Below, piece by piece: positions 51,522-61,498 of a stretch of DNA of 64,000 nucleotides. Position 1 is the first letter of the stretch. The number at the start of each line of letters is the position of its first letter. The DNA comes from Bacteroidota bacterium. Lineage in GTDB: Bacteria > Bacteroidota > Bacteroidia > Bacteroidales > BM520. The translations under genes and the position numbers were made by a program. Location: assembly GCA_002748065.1 (NCBI GenBank), contig PDRJ01000041.1:1-64000 (forward strand), written 5' to 3'. A model generated the notes under the pieces. The model was given only the letters and a program-made list of their open reading frames with translations. It was not told the origin of the DNA and did not search any database.

Positions 51522-53135
51522 ATGAAAAAACAAACCCTGTGGATGGCTCTTTTTCTGTTGTTGCACGCGGTGGGTTATGCCCAGTTTCGGATTGATTGGC
51601 AACAGAGTTACGGCACGATGGCCTCGGATATAGCCTACGACATTGTGCAAGTTGATGACGGCTATTTCGTAACCGGTTTCGCCGGCGCAGGAGGAGGGCA
51701 GGTAACCTGCTCCAAAGAGGGCGCCGGTTGGCTCCTCCGGTTTGACAGTTCCGGAAACTTGTTATGGCAAAGATGTTACCCCCGACGATCAGCAATTCGC
51801 ATGGTTAAAGCCATTGGATCCCCCTATTTCTACATGATAGGCGGATGTACCCTCGACCCCTATCCCGATACCTACAACCTGTGGATAGCAAAAATCGACA
51901 GCCTGGGAAGCATCCTGTGGGAGAGGGTACTGGGAAACACCATTGGCATATTAGGTGGCGACCAATATGGCGAAGCCACTCCCGACGGTGGGGTGATCGC
52001 CTCAGCACAAATCGACTCCCAGGGAGGAGATATCACCCATTGGCATGGGTGGTATGATGGCTGGGTGATCAAACTGGACAGCCTGGGAAATACGGAGTGG
52101 GATCAATCCATTGGTTCATCCTTTATTGAGTTTATCAATGTGATTATACCAACCAGTGACGGGGGATATCTTGCCGGTTTGTACGGGGAGCCCAATGGCA
52201 TTGACGGAAATGTGGAGTGTGTTGTTTTCTCCAATGATGCCGATGCCATTGTTTATAAAATGGATAGTACCGGAAACCGCCAATGGGATCAGTGTTACGG
52301 AGGAAGTGCCCTGGAAGGGGTCGTTAACCTATTGGAAGTAGAAGATGGCTACCTGGTGGCCGGTATCGGAAGCTCTACCGATGGCGACCTTCTGGGAGCC
52401 GGATGGCATCCGGGATGGGAGGGTAATCACTATCCAGACCCAACAATCGATATATGGCTCGTAAAAATCGATTTCCATGGAAATATTATCTGGCAAAAAT
52501 GCTATGGCGGTACTCAAAACGAATCCTCAAGAAAAATTTTTCAATCGGAAGATGGTGGATTTGTGATTTTTGGGGAGACGCATTCCTTTGATTGCGATGT
52601 AGAGGGCAATCCTTCATGCTGTAAAGAAAAACCCTCCATCTGGATTTTTAAGGTTGACCCTATGGGAAATTTTCTCTGGCAACAGTGTATTGGGGGATCG
52701 GGCTCTGAGAGTCTGTATAATGGCGTGGTGAGACATAGCGATTACCGATATGTAGTGGCCGGTGAAATGAATTACAGCCCCTCAGGAGATGTGAATTGTT
52801 CAAATTTTGTCCCCCTCTCCGGACCAAATTTCTGGGTATTTAGTATTTCGGATACCACCGAAAATATCGCTGAACACAACCCGTGGATGGACAAGGTTAA
52901 CATTTACCCCAACCCGACAAGCGCCGTGTTGCACATTGATTTCCCTGCCAACACGCCCATACCGCATGCACTTCTTGAAATCCTCGATATCAATGGGAGG
53001 GTCGTATTGAAACAAGAAAAGCTCTCCCACACCAACAACCTTGCTATTGAACAGCTTCCCCCCGGCCTCTTTTTAGTACGAATCAGGGACGACGCACGGT
53101 TAATGACGAAGCGAATCATTCGTAAAAACTTGTAA
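51522..53135 (+). CDS. propeller-like exported protein with type IX secretion C-terminal domain
   Basis: A protein of 537 residues. A signal peptide (MKKQTLWMALFLLLHAVGYA) is followed by about seven repeats of a motif like DGGYLAGLYG ... KMDSTGNRQWDQCYGG (residues ~25-430), as in beta-propeller cargo proteins of Bacteroidota. The final ~80 residues are a type A sorting domain (VNIYPNPTSAVLHIDFP, LLEILDINGRVVLKQE, GLFLVRIRDD). It is probably a secreted surface protein, co-expressed with the upstream cargo gene. No ligand can be named. Confidence 0.85.
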   Translation: MKKQTLWMALFLLLHAVGYAQFRIDWQQSYGTMASDIAYDIVQVDDGYFVTGFAGAGGGQVTCSKEGAGWLLRFDSSGNLLWQRCYPRRSAIRMVKAIGSPYFYMIGGCTLDPYPDTYNLWIAKIDSLGSILWERVLGNTIGILGGDQYGEATPDGGVIASAQIDSQGGDITHWHGWYDGWVIKLDSLGNTEWDQSIGSSFIEFINVIIPTSDGGYLAGLYGEPNGIDGNVECVVFSNDADAIVYKMDSTGNRQWDQCYGGSALEGVVNLLEVEDGYLVAGIGSSTDGDLLGAGWHPGWEGNHYPDPTIDIWLVKIDFHGNIIWQKCYGGTQNESSRKIFQSEDGGFVIFGETHSFDCDVEGNPSCCKEKPSIWIFKVDPMGNFLWQQCIGGSGSESLYNGVVRHSDYRYVVAGEMNYSPSGDVNCSNFVPLSGPNFWVFSISDTTENIAEHNPWMDKVNIYPNPTSAVLHIDFPANTPIPHALLEILDINGRVVLKQEKLSHTNNLAIEQLPPGLFLVRIRDDARLMTKRIIRKNL

Positions 53136-53282
53136 AAAAGATAAGATTGGAGGGATTTTCTCATAAATGTAACCTCCCTGCATATCAAGCGTCATACGGA
53201 GTATAGGGGGTACCGGAGGATCTCTCGATGTCGCGCCACAAAGGGAAGATCGAGCCCCTAAGATGCTATTGATTATTTTCCC

Positions 53283-53290
53283 TAACTTTG
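53283..53290 (+). promoter_or_regulatory. Bacteroidota -7 promoter box for sppA
   Basis: TAACTTTG, 15 bases before the sppA ATG at 53306. Confidence 0.5.
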
Positions 53291-53305
53291 TCAAAAAATA
53301 ATGCC

Positions 53306-55075
53306 ATGAAAGACTTTTTCAAGTACACCCTTGCCACCATCACCGGAATTGTTATCACATTCCTTATGCTCTCCTTGATCTCAACCCTCCTCTTTGCCTC
53401 CATGCTTGCCTTGGCCGATAAGCAGGAGGTGGTTGTGAAACAGGGAAGCGTCCTACAGATGAACCTTAACTACCCCATTAAGGACAGGACTCCCCAAAAT
53501 ATGCCCAACTTCTTCTTTTCCGATATGGTTACCCCCATTGGCCTCCACGATATTTTGGAGACCCTTGACAAGGCGGAAAAGGATGACCGGATTGAAGGAA
53601 TTTTCCTCAATGTGAGCAATCTTGCCGCAGGGTCGGCTACCATTACCGAAATACGCGATGCCCTTGAGGACTTCAAGAAAAGTGGAAAGTTTATCTACGC
53701 ATACAGCGAGGTTTATACCCAAAAAGCCTACTACCTGGCCTCTGTAGCCGACAAGGTCTTTCTCAACCCTGTGGGATTCATCGATTTTAAAGGATTGAAT
53801 GCTCAGGTGATGTTCTACAAAAATTTCCTCGATAAAGCCGATATAGAGGTCCAGATACTCCGTCCCGAGGGGAATAAATACAAAAGTGCCGTTGAGCCCT
53901 TTTTTATGGACAAGATGTCAGAAGCCAACAAAGAGCAGACCTCCAAATACCTTGATGCCATATGGAACACGTATTTGGCAAAAATCACCAAATCACGAAA
54001 GATATCCATGGCTCAACTCAACGAGTTTGCAGACAACTTAGTGGGGATGGATGCAAAAAGAGCCTTGGGAGCCAACCTGGTGGATGAGTTAGCCTACTTA
54101 GATCAGGTGTATGAGGCCATTAACGAGGCAACAGGAAACCCCAAAGAGGGAAAGATCACCGCCATCACACTGGCCAAATATAAAACAGCCAAGTTGGAAA
54201 ACGAAAAAAAGCATACCTCAAAAGATCGCATTGCCGTCATTTACGCTTCCGGGCAGATTGTAGACGGCAAAGCCAGCGATCAAGTGGTGGGTTCCATCCG
54301 ATTTGCCAAAGCCATTCGGAAAGCACGACTGGATAAAAAGGTAAAGGCCGTAGTGCTACGGGTCAACTCTCCCGGAGGAAGTGTAATCGCCTCCGACGTC
54401 ATTCTCAGAGAGATGAGACTCCTTAAAGGCGTGAAGCCGGTGATTGCTTCCTACGGTGATGTGGCCGCATCCGGAGGATACTACATCAGTTGTTTTGCCG
54501 ATAAAATCGTGGCTATGCCCAACACCATCACCGGATCCATTGGTGTTTTTGGAATGATTCCCAACTTCGAAGGCCTGCTAAACAAAAAGATCGGTATCAC
54601 CACCGACCATGTGAGCACCAACAAAAATGCGGGATTTCCCAATCCTTTCAAACCGCTTAACACTTTTGAAGCAGCCGAAATGAAGCGGCACGTTACAGAT
54701 ACCTATTTCAATTTTACCCGCTTGGTTGCCGAAGGAAGAGGCATGCAACGGGAGGAGGTAGACCATATCGGACAAGGCCGCGTATGGGCCGGATCCGATG
54801 CCATACAGATCGGTCTTATTGATGAATTTGGCGGACTGGAAAAAGCCATTGAGATAGCCGCAGAAGCAGCAGCCCTTGAGGAGTACCGAATCAAAAAACT
54901 TCCCAAGAACAAAAGCCCAATGGAACAACTTCTGGATATGGTCAGTGGCGAGCAGAGTTTCAGCAAGCTGGAGAAGACCATGGGACCCTACTTCCGCTAT
55001 ATCGAAACCCTAAATAATGTCCAAAAGATGCAGGGGATTCAGGCGCGTTTGCCCTATGATATCTACATCGACTAA
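53306..55075 (+). CDS. sppA: signal peptide peptidase SppA, 67-kDa type
   Basis: A 589-residue membrane-anchored protease that degrades cleaved signal peptides. The N-terminal anchor (YTLATITGIVITFLMLSLIS) is followed by two ClpP-like domains. The catalytic Lys lies in the first half (RPEGNKYKSAVEPFF) and the Ser in the second (GDVAASGGYYIS), as in E. coli SppA. The conserved VLRVNSPGGSVIASDVI and ITGSIGVFG are present. The ATG at 53306 is preferred to a TTG at 53288 that overlaps the promoter box. A repeat element is inserted exactly at the stop codon, whose TAA forms part of its target duplication. Confidence 0.94.
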   Translation: MKDFFKYTLATITGIVITFLMLSLISTLLFASMLALADKQEVVVKQGSVLQMNLNYPIKDRTPQNMPNFFFSDMVTPIGLHDILETLDKAEKDDRIEGIFLNVSNLAAGSATITEIRDALEDFKKSGKFIYAYSEVYTQKAYYLASVADKVFLNPVGFIDFKGLNAQVMFYKNFLDKADIEVQILRPEGNKYKSAVEPFFMDKMSEANKEQTSKYLDAIWNTYLAKITKSRKISMAQLNEFADNLVGMDAKRALGANLVDELAYLDQVYEAINEATGNPKEGKITAITLAKYKTAKLENEKKHTSKDRIAVIYASGQIVDGKASDQVVGSIRFAKAIRKARLDKKVKAVVLRVNSPGGSVIASDVILREMRLLKGVKPVIASYGDVAASGGYYISCFADKIVAMPNTITGSIGVFGMIPNFEGLLNKKIGITTDHVSTNKNAGFPNPFKPLNTFEAAEMKRHVTDTYFNFTRLVAEGRGMQREEVDHIGQGRVWAGSDAIQIGLIDEFGGLEKAIEIAAEAAALEEYRIKKLPKNKSPMEQLLDMVSGEQSFSKLEKTMGPYFRYIETLNNVQKMQGIQARLPYDIYID

Positions 55076-55078
55076 ATA

Positions 55079-55298
55079 GAGTCCGTCTATAAAGTCCGAC
55101 TTCTTCGTTACGCTTGTCTTCAAAAATAGTGCAAACCGAAAGCAAAAGTAAGCTTGCTTATATTTTGCTGAGGTGAAGCCTATTTTATGTAAAATGGTCA
55201 TTTACCCCAGTAAACTCACATTTTTCAGCCTTCGCAAGCCTCGAATTCGAACGTTCTAGACGACCTCTTCTCAAAACGCTGACTTTATGGACAGAGAC
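55079..55298 (-). repeat. inverted-repeat element with inner insertion (copy B)
   Basis: A 220-bp element in reverse orientation to copy A, bounded by TAAATA on both sides (55073-55078 and 55299-55304). It carries an extra ~70-bp block absent from copies A and D. The inverted ends of that block have decayed compared with copy C. Confidence 0.82.
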
Positions 55299-55304
55299 TA
55301 AATA

Positions 55305-55523
55305 GAGTCTGTCTATAAAGTCCGACTTCTTCGTTACGCTTGTCTTCAAAAATAGGCTGCACCTCAACAAAAGTACGCTTGCTTATATCTTGCTGAGGTG
55401 CAGCCTATTTTATGTAAAATGGTTATTTACCTTAGTAAACTCCCCTATTTCAGCCTTCGCAAGCCTCGAATTCGAACGTTCTAGACAGCCTCTTCTCAAA
55501 ACGCTGACTTTATGGACAGACGC
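55305..55523 (-). repeat. inverted-repeat element with nested perfect palindrome (copy C)
   Basis: A 219-bp element directly after copy B, sharing the central TAAATA and followed by TAAACA at 55524-55529. Its inner block is bounded by a perfect 16-bp inverted repeat (AATAGGCTGCACCTCA / TGAGGTGCAGCCTATT). Together with copy B it fills the 475-base gap between sppA and the phosphatase gene. No coding frame is convincing. Confidence 0.85.
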
Positions 55524-55550
55524 TAAACAGCGTTCGAGGGGGCACAATCT

Positions 55551-56363
55551 TTAGTGAAAACCCTTTAGCGCAGCGCGTCTCAACTGCGCTTTCTCTTGTG
55601 GCGATTTGGCATAATCATAGTCATAGATCGCCCCTTCCCAGTCGCCATAGGTAGGATTGGGAAGGACAAAGAAGCGTGACCCGAAGTCGGCGGCATATTT
55701 ATCCACGATTTCAAAACGCTCGCTAATGCTCTTATGCTCAAAAAGCGTCGTAAAATCTGCCAGGTTATCCCCAAAGAACATAAGGATCTCATACTTTTGT
55801 GCCACCACTTTTCGTCGGGGCTCTTTTCCCGAGGTGGTCGTCCTAAGCAAGAGGGTCTCCTCTTTCACATTGGGAAATCCCATCTCACGAAGGTTGGCCA
55901 TGGTGGCCTCCCTGGTGGCCTCCTTACGGTTACTAATATAAAAGAGAGCCACCCCCTTTTGATGCGCATAATTCAAAAACTCCAGGGCTCCCGGGATCGG
56001 CCTTGCCTCCCGTTTATCCACCCACTCCTTCCATCCTACGGGATAGGAGGTTCCATCCAAAATCGATTGAGCGGCATGGGGACTATTATCCAACACGGTC
56101 TCGTCAATATCTACCACAATGGCATACTGCCTGGAGAGGTTCATACCCATTCTTCTCAGGTAATCATCCAACCGTAATCGCCCAAAATTAAAGGTTTGAT
56201 AGCACAGTGCCCGGTACTCTGCCGAGGTCTGCATAAAGAGTACTGCTTGTGTCGCTTCCGACTTCTCCAACGTGTGGGTTCCTCCCTCTTCCGACTTGTA
56301 ATGGTGTACGCTACAAGCGAAAAAGAGGGGCAATGCAAGCGCATAAAAAAGGATTCTTCTCAT
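55551..56363 (-). CDS. class C acid phosphatase, 5'-nucleotidase lipoprotein e(P4) family
   Basis: A protein of 270 residues. The lipoprotein signal (LFYALALPLFFACSVHH) precedes a HAD-type domain with the class C motif VVDIDETVLDN, motif II (ALFYISNRKEA) and motif IV (FFGDNLADF). Members dephosphorylate nucleotides and other phosphomonoesters at the outer membrane; the Haemophilus relative serves NAD and hemin use. The ATG at 56363 starts the lipoprotein signal, and a TACCTTTG box lies 37 bases upstream. Confidence 0.92.
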   Translation of the reverse strand: MRRILFYALALPLFFACSVHHYKSEEGGTHTLEKSEATQAVLFMQTSAEYRALCYQTFNFGRLRLDDYLRRMGMNLSRQYAIVVDIDETVLDNSPHAAQSILDGTSYPVGWKEWVDKREARPIPGALEFLNYAHQKGVALFYISNRKEATREATMANLREMGFPNVKEETLLLRTTTSGKEPRRKVVAQKYEILMFFGDNLADFTTLFEHKSISERFEIVDKYAADFGSRFFVLPNPTYGDWEGAIYDYDYAKSPQEKAQLRRAALKGFH

Positions 56364-56400
56364 AGGTTTATCTTTTGTAGCCTTTGGCCGGGTTTAATCG

Positions 56401-56408
56401 CAAAGGTA
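56401..56408 (-). promoter_or_regulatory. Bacteroidota -7 promoter box for the acid phosphatase
   Basis: The minus strand reads TACCTTTG, 37 bases before the ATG at 56363. Confidence 0.5.
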
Positions 56409-56483
56409 GCATTTCTAAAAAAAAATGCCACCCCCAATACGAGGGCAGCATTAATATTGAATCAACACACAAGGTGGTTTTTG

Positions 56484-59400
56484 CTATTCGTCATCGTCTT
56501 CAAAGCTCATGGCTGCATAGCGCAAGTAGCTCTTATAGCGCCATCTTGCATTCTCTTCCGCAGCGGCAAAGAGTTCAAAGGCCTCTTCGGGGAATGATTT
56601 AAGCAAGGAAGTATAGCGTACCTCGCTCTTCAGGAAACTCTGGAACTTGCTCCAATTGGGTTCCTTACTATCGAGGGTAAACGGATTCTTCCCTTCTTCT
56701 TCCAAGAGAGGATTATAACGGTACATCTGCCAGTAACCGCATTCGACGGCCAGCTTCTCTTCCATCTGTGATTTTCCCATTCCGGCACGAAGACCGTGGT
56801 TAATACAGGGAGAGTAAGCGATAATCAATGAGGGTCCCGGATAGGCTTCGGCCTCACGAAGAGCCTTCAACCATTGTGCCTGATTTGCCCCCATAGCCAC
56901 CTGAGCTACGTAGACATAACCATAGGTCATAGCCATTGCTCCAAGGTCTTTCTTACGAATACGCTTTCCGGCGGCGGCAAACTTTGCTACAGCAGCAACA
57001 GGGGTCGCCTTGGACGACTGGCCACCGGTATTGGAGTACACCTCCGTATCCATACAAAGCACATTCACATCTTCCCCACTGGCCAGCACATGATCCAAAC
57101 CACCATATCCGATGTCATAGGCCCAACCGTCACCACCAAAGATCCAGATAGACTTCTTAATCATAAAGTCCTTCAACTCCTTCAACTCTTTTGCAACGGG
57201 GTGTGTTTCATTCTCCAACGCGGCCATCACCTTAGCTGAAGCCTCTTTGGAACCTTCGGCACTGTCTTTCTGTTCAAGCCACATCGCAAAAGCAGCTTTG
57301 GTCTCCTCATTGACGGCATCCATAGCGCCTTCCATACGAAGTTTGATACGATCGCGCAACTTGTTTACCCCAAGTGCCATTCCCATACCATACTCGGCGT
57401 TATCCTCAAAGAGTGAGTTCGCCCAGGCGATTCCTTTCCCCTCACTGTTCCTGGTGTAAGGGGTAGAGGGAGCAGATCCTCCGTAGATAGAGGAACATCC
57501 GGTGGCGTTGGCAACCATCATGCGGTCACCAAAGAGTTGGCTAACCAGCTTAACGTAGGGCGTTTCACCACAACCGGCACAGGCTCCGGAAAACTCAAAG
57601 AGCGGTTGTGCAAACTGCGAGTTCTTCACCGATTTATCTTTCGGCATAAGCGTATCCTTATAGGTTACGTTTTGCACCATGTAGTTCCAGTTCTCAATCT
57701 CCTTCTCCTGCGTTCCCAAATACTCCATCTTAAGAGCCTTGGTCTTGGCGGGACAAACATCCACACAGTTTCCACATCCGGTACAATCGAGGGTACTCAC
57801 CTGAATACGGAATTGCAAACCACTAAGGGGCTTACCATTAGCCTTCACCGTACTGACACCTTCGGGCAATCCTTCCATCTCTTTCTCGTCGAGCAGGAAG
57901 GGACGAATTGCAGCGTGGGGACATACATATGCACACTGGTTACACTGGATACAGTTCGCAGCAACCCATTCGGGAACGCTTACCGCAATACCCCGCTTCT
58001 CATACGCCGTAGTACCTGCCGGGAACGTTCCGTCTTCACGTCCCACAAAAGCACTTACAGGAAGGTCGTCACCCTTTTGGGCATTAATGGGATCCACCAC
58101 ATTACGAATAAAGTCGGGACGTGTTTGATCCACCGCTACCTCTTCAGCCTCTAAGGAAGCCCACTCGGCGGGGATATCCACCTTCGTCACTTGACCTCCA
58201 CGGTCAACAGCGGCGTAGTTCATCTTCACAATCTCTTCTCCCTTACGGCCAAAGCTCTTTACAATCGCTTTCTTCATCTGTTCCACCGCCTTATCGTAAG
58301 GAATCACGTTCGCAATCTTAAAGAAGGCAGACTGCATGATGGTGTTAATACGGTTTCCAAGCCCTATCTCTTCGGCTATTTCCGTAGCATTGATGATATA
58401 AAAACCGATCTCTTTCTTTGCCATATAGGCCTTCATGCTGTTGGGCAGGCGACGTTTGGTCTCCTCCACATCCCAGATTGAGTTAAAGAGGAAGGTTCCC
58501 CCTTTACGCAATCCTTTTAGCATATCGTATTTATCAAGATACGAAGGCACGTGACACGCCACAAAGTCGGCAATATTCACGTAATAGGTTGAACGGATGG
58601 GGTGGTCTCCGAAACGCAAGTGAGAAACGGTAAATCCACCCGACTTCTTAGAGTCATATTGGAAATAACCCTGACAATATTTATCGGTACTCTCTCCAAT
58701 AATCTTGATGGAGTTCTTATTGGCACCCACGGTACCATCAGAACCGATACCGTAAAACTTAGCCTGGATTGTCCCTTTAGGGGTCACATCAATATCTTCA
58801 AGCAGGGGAAGTGACTTAAAGGTCAAGTCATCTACGATTCCCACCGTAAAGTGGTTCTTAGGCTCTGCCAATTTCAGGTTCTCGTATACCGAGCGAATCA
58901 TCGCTGGTGTAGTATCTTTGGAAGACAAACCGTAACGCCCACCCACGATCATAGGACGCTCTTCATGGGGCATGTCATAGAACAGATCTCGCACATCCAG
59001 GTAGAGGGGTTCTCCGTTTGCACCCGGCTCTTTAGTACGGTCAAGTACGGCGATACGTTTCACGCTCTTGGGATAAACCTTAAAGAAGTATTTTGCAGAG
59101 AAAGGACGATAGAGATGGCAAGTTATCAAGCCCACCTTTTCGCCTTGTGCTCTCAGGTACTCTACCACCTCTTGCGCAGCCTCTGTCACAGAAGCCATAG
59201 CCACAATCACATTTTCAGCCTCGGGATCACCGTAGTAGGTGAAGGGGTGATATTCACGTCCGGTAAGTTTGGACATCTCCTGCATATACTCCTCAACCAC
59301 ATCCGGAACTATCTCATAAAACTTATTTGCCGACTCTTTTGCCTGGAAGAAGATATCCGGGTTCTGCGCTGTACCACGGGTCACCGGATGCTCCGGATTA

Positions 59401-60026
59401 AGGGCATTCTCACGAAATGCACGCACACCATCCCAGTCCACCAACTTACGCATATCCTCCATGTCAAGAGCCTCAATCTTCTGAATTTCATGTGAAGAGC
59501 GGAAGCCATCAAAGAAATGGACAAAAGGAACACGCGTCTTTATAGTGGTAAGATGCGCTACACCGGCCAAATCCATAATCTGTTGTACCGAACCTGAAGC
59601 AAGAAGGGCAAAACCCGTTTGGCGTGTTGCATACACATCACTATGGTCTCCAAAAATGGAGAGGGCATGTGCGGCAACCGAACGGGCACTCACATGAAAT
59701 ACAGCAGGCAATAACTCACCCGCCACCTTATACATATTAGGGATCATCAACAGCAATCCCTGAGATGCTGTAAATGTAGAGGTCAATGCCCCTGCCTGTA
59801 ACGAACCGTGTACCGCCCCGGATGCTCCACCTTCCGACTGCATCTCACTCACTCGAACCGTCTCGCCAAAGATGTTCTTCCTTCCATGAGCAGCCCACTC
59901 ATCCACATATTCCGCCATGTTAGACGATGGAGTAATCGGATAGATAGCTGCCACTTCACTAAACATATATGCAATATGCGCAGCAGCCATGTTCCCATCA
60001 CAGGTAATGAAATTCTTCTTTTTCAT
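56484..60026 (-). CDS. nifJ: pyruvate:ferredoxin (flavodoxin) oxidoreductase
   Basis: A 1180-residue single-chain PFOR that converts pyruvate and CoA to acetyl-CoA, CO2 and reduced ferredoxin or flavodoxin. Domain order is standard: N-terminal pyrimidine-binding domain (DGNMAAAHIAYMFSEVAAIY, PITPSS), transketolase-like and EKR regions, two 4Fe-4S motifs (CIQCNQCAYVC; CTGCGNCVDVC), a Cys for a third cluster (CAGCGETPYV), and the TPP site (GDGWAYDIGYGG, DTEVYSNTGGQSSKATP). It indicates anaerobic pyruvate catabolism. The gene stands alone with 275 bases of AT-rich sequence upstream, in which no -7 box was certain. Confidence 0.97.
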   Translation of the reverse strand: MKKKNFITCDGNMAAAHIAYMFSEVAAIYPITPSSNMAEYVDEWAAHGRKNIFGETVRVSEMQSEGGASGAVHGSLQAGALTSTFTASQGLLLMIPNMYKVAGELLPAVFHVSARSVAAHALSIFGDHSDVYATRQTGFALLASGSVQQIMDLAGVAHLTTIKTRVPFVHFFDGFRSSHEIQKIEALDMEDMRKLVDWDGVRAFRENALNPEHPVTRGTAQNPDIFFQAKESANKFYEIVPDVVEEYMQEMSKLTGREYHPFTYYGDPEAENVIVAMASVTEAAQEVVEYLRAQGEKVGLITCHLYRPFSAKYFFKVYPKSVKRIAVLDRTKEPGANGEPLYLDVRDLFYDMPHEERPMIVGGRYGLSSKDTTPAMIRSVYENLKLAEPKNHFTVGIVDDLTFKSLPLLEDIDVTPKGTIQAKFYGIGSDGTVGANKNSIKIIGESTDKYCQGYFQYDSKKSGGFTVSHLRFGDHPIRSTYYVNIADFVACHVPSYLDKYDMLKGLRKGGTFLFNSIWDVEETKRRLPNSMKAYMAKKEIGFYIINATEIAEEIGLGNRINTIMQSAFFKIANVIPYDKAVEQMKKAIVKSFGRKGEEIVKMNYAAVDRGGQVTKVDIPAEWASLEAEEVAVDQTRPDFIRNVVDPINAQKGDDLPVSAFVGREDGTFPAGTTAYEKRGIAVSVPEWVAANCIQCNQCAYVCPHAAIRPFLLDEKEMEGLPEGVSTVKANGKPLSGLQFRIQVSTLDCTGCGNCVDVCPAKTKALKMEYLGTQEKEIENWNYMVQNVTYKDTLMPKDKSVKNSQFAQPLFEFSGACAGCGETPYVKLVSQLFGDRMMVANATGCSSIYGGSAPSTPYTRNSEGKGIAWANSLFEDNAEYGMGMALGVNKLRDRIKLRMEGAMDAVNEETKAAFAMWLEQKDSAEGSKEASAKVMAALENETHPVAKELKELKDFMIKKSIWIFGGDGWAYDIGYGGLDHVLASGEDVNVLCMDTEVYSNTGGQSSKATPVAAVAKFAAAGKRIRKKDLGAMAMTYGYVYVAQVAMGANQAQWLKALREAEAYPGPSLIIAYSPCINHGLRAGMGKSQMEEKLAVECGYWQMYRYNPLLEEEGKNPFTLDSKEPNWSKFQSFLKSEVRYTSLLKSFPEEAFELFAAAEENARWRYKSYLRYAAMSFEDDDE

Positions 60027-60272
60027 AGTGCGAATTGTTAAATTCTTATATTTATAGCCTTAATTTTTCTCCTTGAAAACTTGTGCGAAATTATAAATTT
60101 CCAACCAATAAAGGCACGATATTGACAAAAGCACCCCCTTAACATCCCAATTTAAATCTATTCTAAATTAGAAGTTTGTATTTAAATCAAAAACCACTAC
60201 TCCCCCTCACGAAAACAGCAATTCCATCCCCAAAAAAACACCATACGCCATCGCCAATACACATATTTTAAA

Positions 60273-60280
60273 TAAGTTTG
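60273..60280 (+). promoter_or_regulatory. Bacteroidota -7 promoter box for sdaA
   Basis: TAAGTTTG fits TAnnTTTG, 21 bases before the sdaA ATG. The rest of the 60027-60301 gap is AT-rich without recognisable features. Confidence 0.5.
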
Positions 60281-60301
60281 TCCCTGTAAACTTTTCACAA
60301 A

Positions 60302-61492
60302 ATGGAGACGATTCGCACCCTATACAAGATCGGGCATGGCCCTTCGAGCAGCCACACCATGGGACCGGCGCGCGCGGCGGAGAAATTTCGGAGAGAGTAC
60401 CCCGAGACCCTCTACCGTGTCACCCTACTAGGATCACTGGCGGCCACAGGAAAGGGGCATCTCACCGACAAAATTCTTCACAAGACACTGGGTAAAGGAT
60501 TAAAGGAGATCCTTTGGAAACCCCATATCGTCCCTCAAGAGCACCCCAATGCCCTGATTTTTGAAGCGCTATCAAAAACAGGAGAGCTCCTCAAGTCGGA
60601 AACATGGTTTAGCATTGGAGGAGGAGAGATCACACAAAATCCCAAACAGAAAAACGCTAACGCCATTTATGGGCTGCATAAAATGGATGATATCTTGCTA
60701 TGGTGCCAGAAGAGGGGGTTAAACCTCTGGGAATACGTAGCAGATCGTGAAGATGACGACCTTTGGGATTACCTGGAAGAGGTATGGCACGTCATGGAGA
60801 GTGCCATCAAAAACGGATTGGATCATGAAAGTCGTCTCCCCGGCCCCCTAAGTATTGCCAGAAAGGCCTCGGCTTACTTCACCAAAGCGCAACAACAAAA
60901 CAATCATGTACGCCCTAGAGTTCAGCTCTATGCTTATGCTCTCGCCGTTGCGGAAGAGAACGCTTCAGGGGGCAAGATTGTAACCGCTCCCACATGCGGA
61001 TCCTGCGGTGTCGTACCGGCAGTACTCTACCTACTGCAAGAGTATCACCAATTTAGTAAGAAGAGAATCCTGCATGCGTTAGCCACAGCAGGACTCATTG
61101 GCAACCTAATCCGTACCAATGCCTCCATCTCAGGGGCAGAAGTAGGTTGTCAGGGGGAGATCGGTTCTGCTTGCGCCATGGCCTCCGGAGCGGCAACACA
61201 ACTCTTTGGAGGATCACCGGCTCAGGTAGAATACGCCGCAGAAATGGGCCTTGAACACCATCTGGGCCTAACCTGTGACCCGGTAATGGGCCTTGTCCAG
61301 ATTCCCTGCATCGAACGAAATGCCTTCGCTGCCACCAGAGCCCTCGACGCCAAAGACTACGCCCTGTTATCTGATGGAATCCACCGAATATCCTTCGATA
61401 AGGTAGTCACCGTTATGAATGAAACCGGACATGATATCCCGGCGCTATACCGAGAAACCGCCCAGGGAGGATTGGCAAAAAGAGAGAGATAA
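60302..61492 (+). CDS. sdaA: L-serine ammonia-lyase, iron-sulfur dependent, single chain
   Basis: A 396-residue enzyme converting L-serine to pyruvate and ammonia, feeding the PFOR next door. The N-terminal beta domain begins TLYKIGHGPSSSHTMGPARA. The alpha domain has the Cys residues for the 4Fe-4S cluster in APTCGSCG, QGEIGSACAMASGAA and the CDPVMGLVQIPC segment. Length is in the usual range for fused alpha/beta serine dehydratases, though the N-terminal part looks slightly short. The stop is 6 bases before a 7-bp-unit repeat tract. Confidence 0.95.
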   Translation: METIRTLYKIGHGPSSSHTMGPARAAEKFRREYPETLYRVTLLGSLAATGKGHLTDKILHKTLGKGLKEILWKPHIVPQEHPNALIFEALSKTGELLKSETWFSIGGGEITQNPKQKNANAIYGLHKMDDILLWCQKRGLNLWEYVADREDDDLWDYLEEVWHVMESAIKNGLDHESRLPGPLSIARKASAYFTKAQQQNNHVRPRVQLYAYALAVAEENASGGKIVTAPTCGSCGVVPAVLYLLQEYHQFSKKRILHALATAGLIGNLIRTNASISGAEVGCQGEIGSACAMASGAATQLFGGSPAQVEYAAEMGLEHHLGLTCDPVMGLVQIPCIERNAFAATRALDAKDYALLSDGIHRISFDKVVTVMNETGHDIPALYRETAQGGLAKRER

Positions 61493-61498
61493 CGACTG

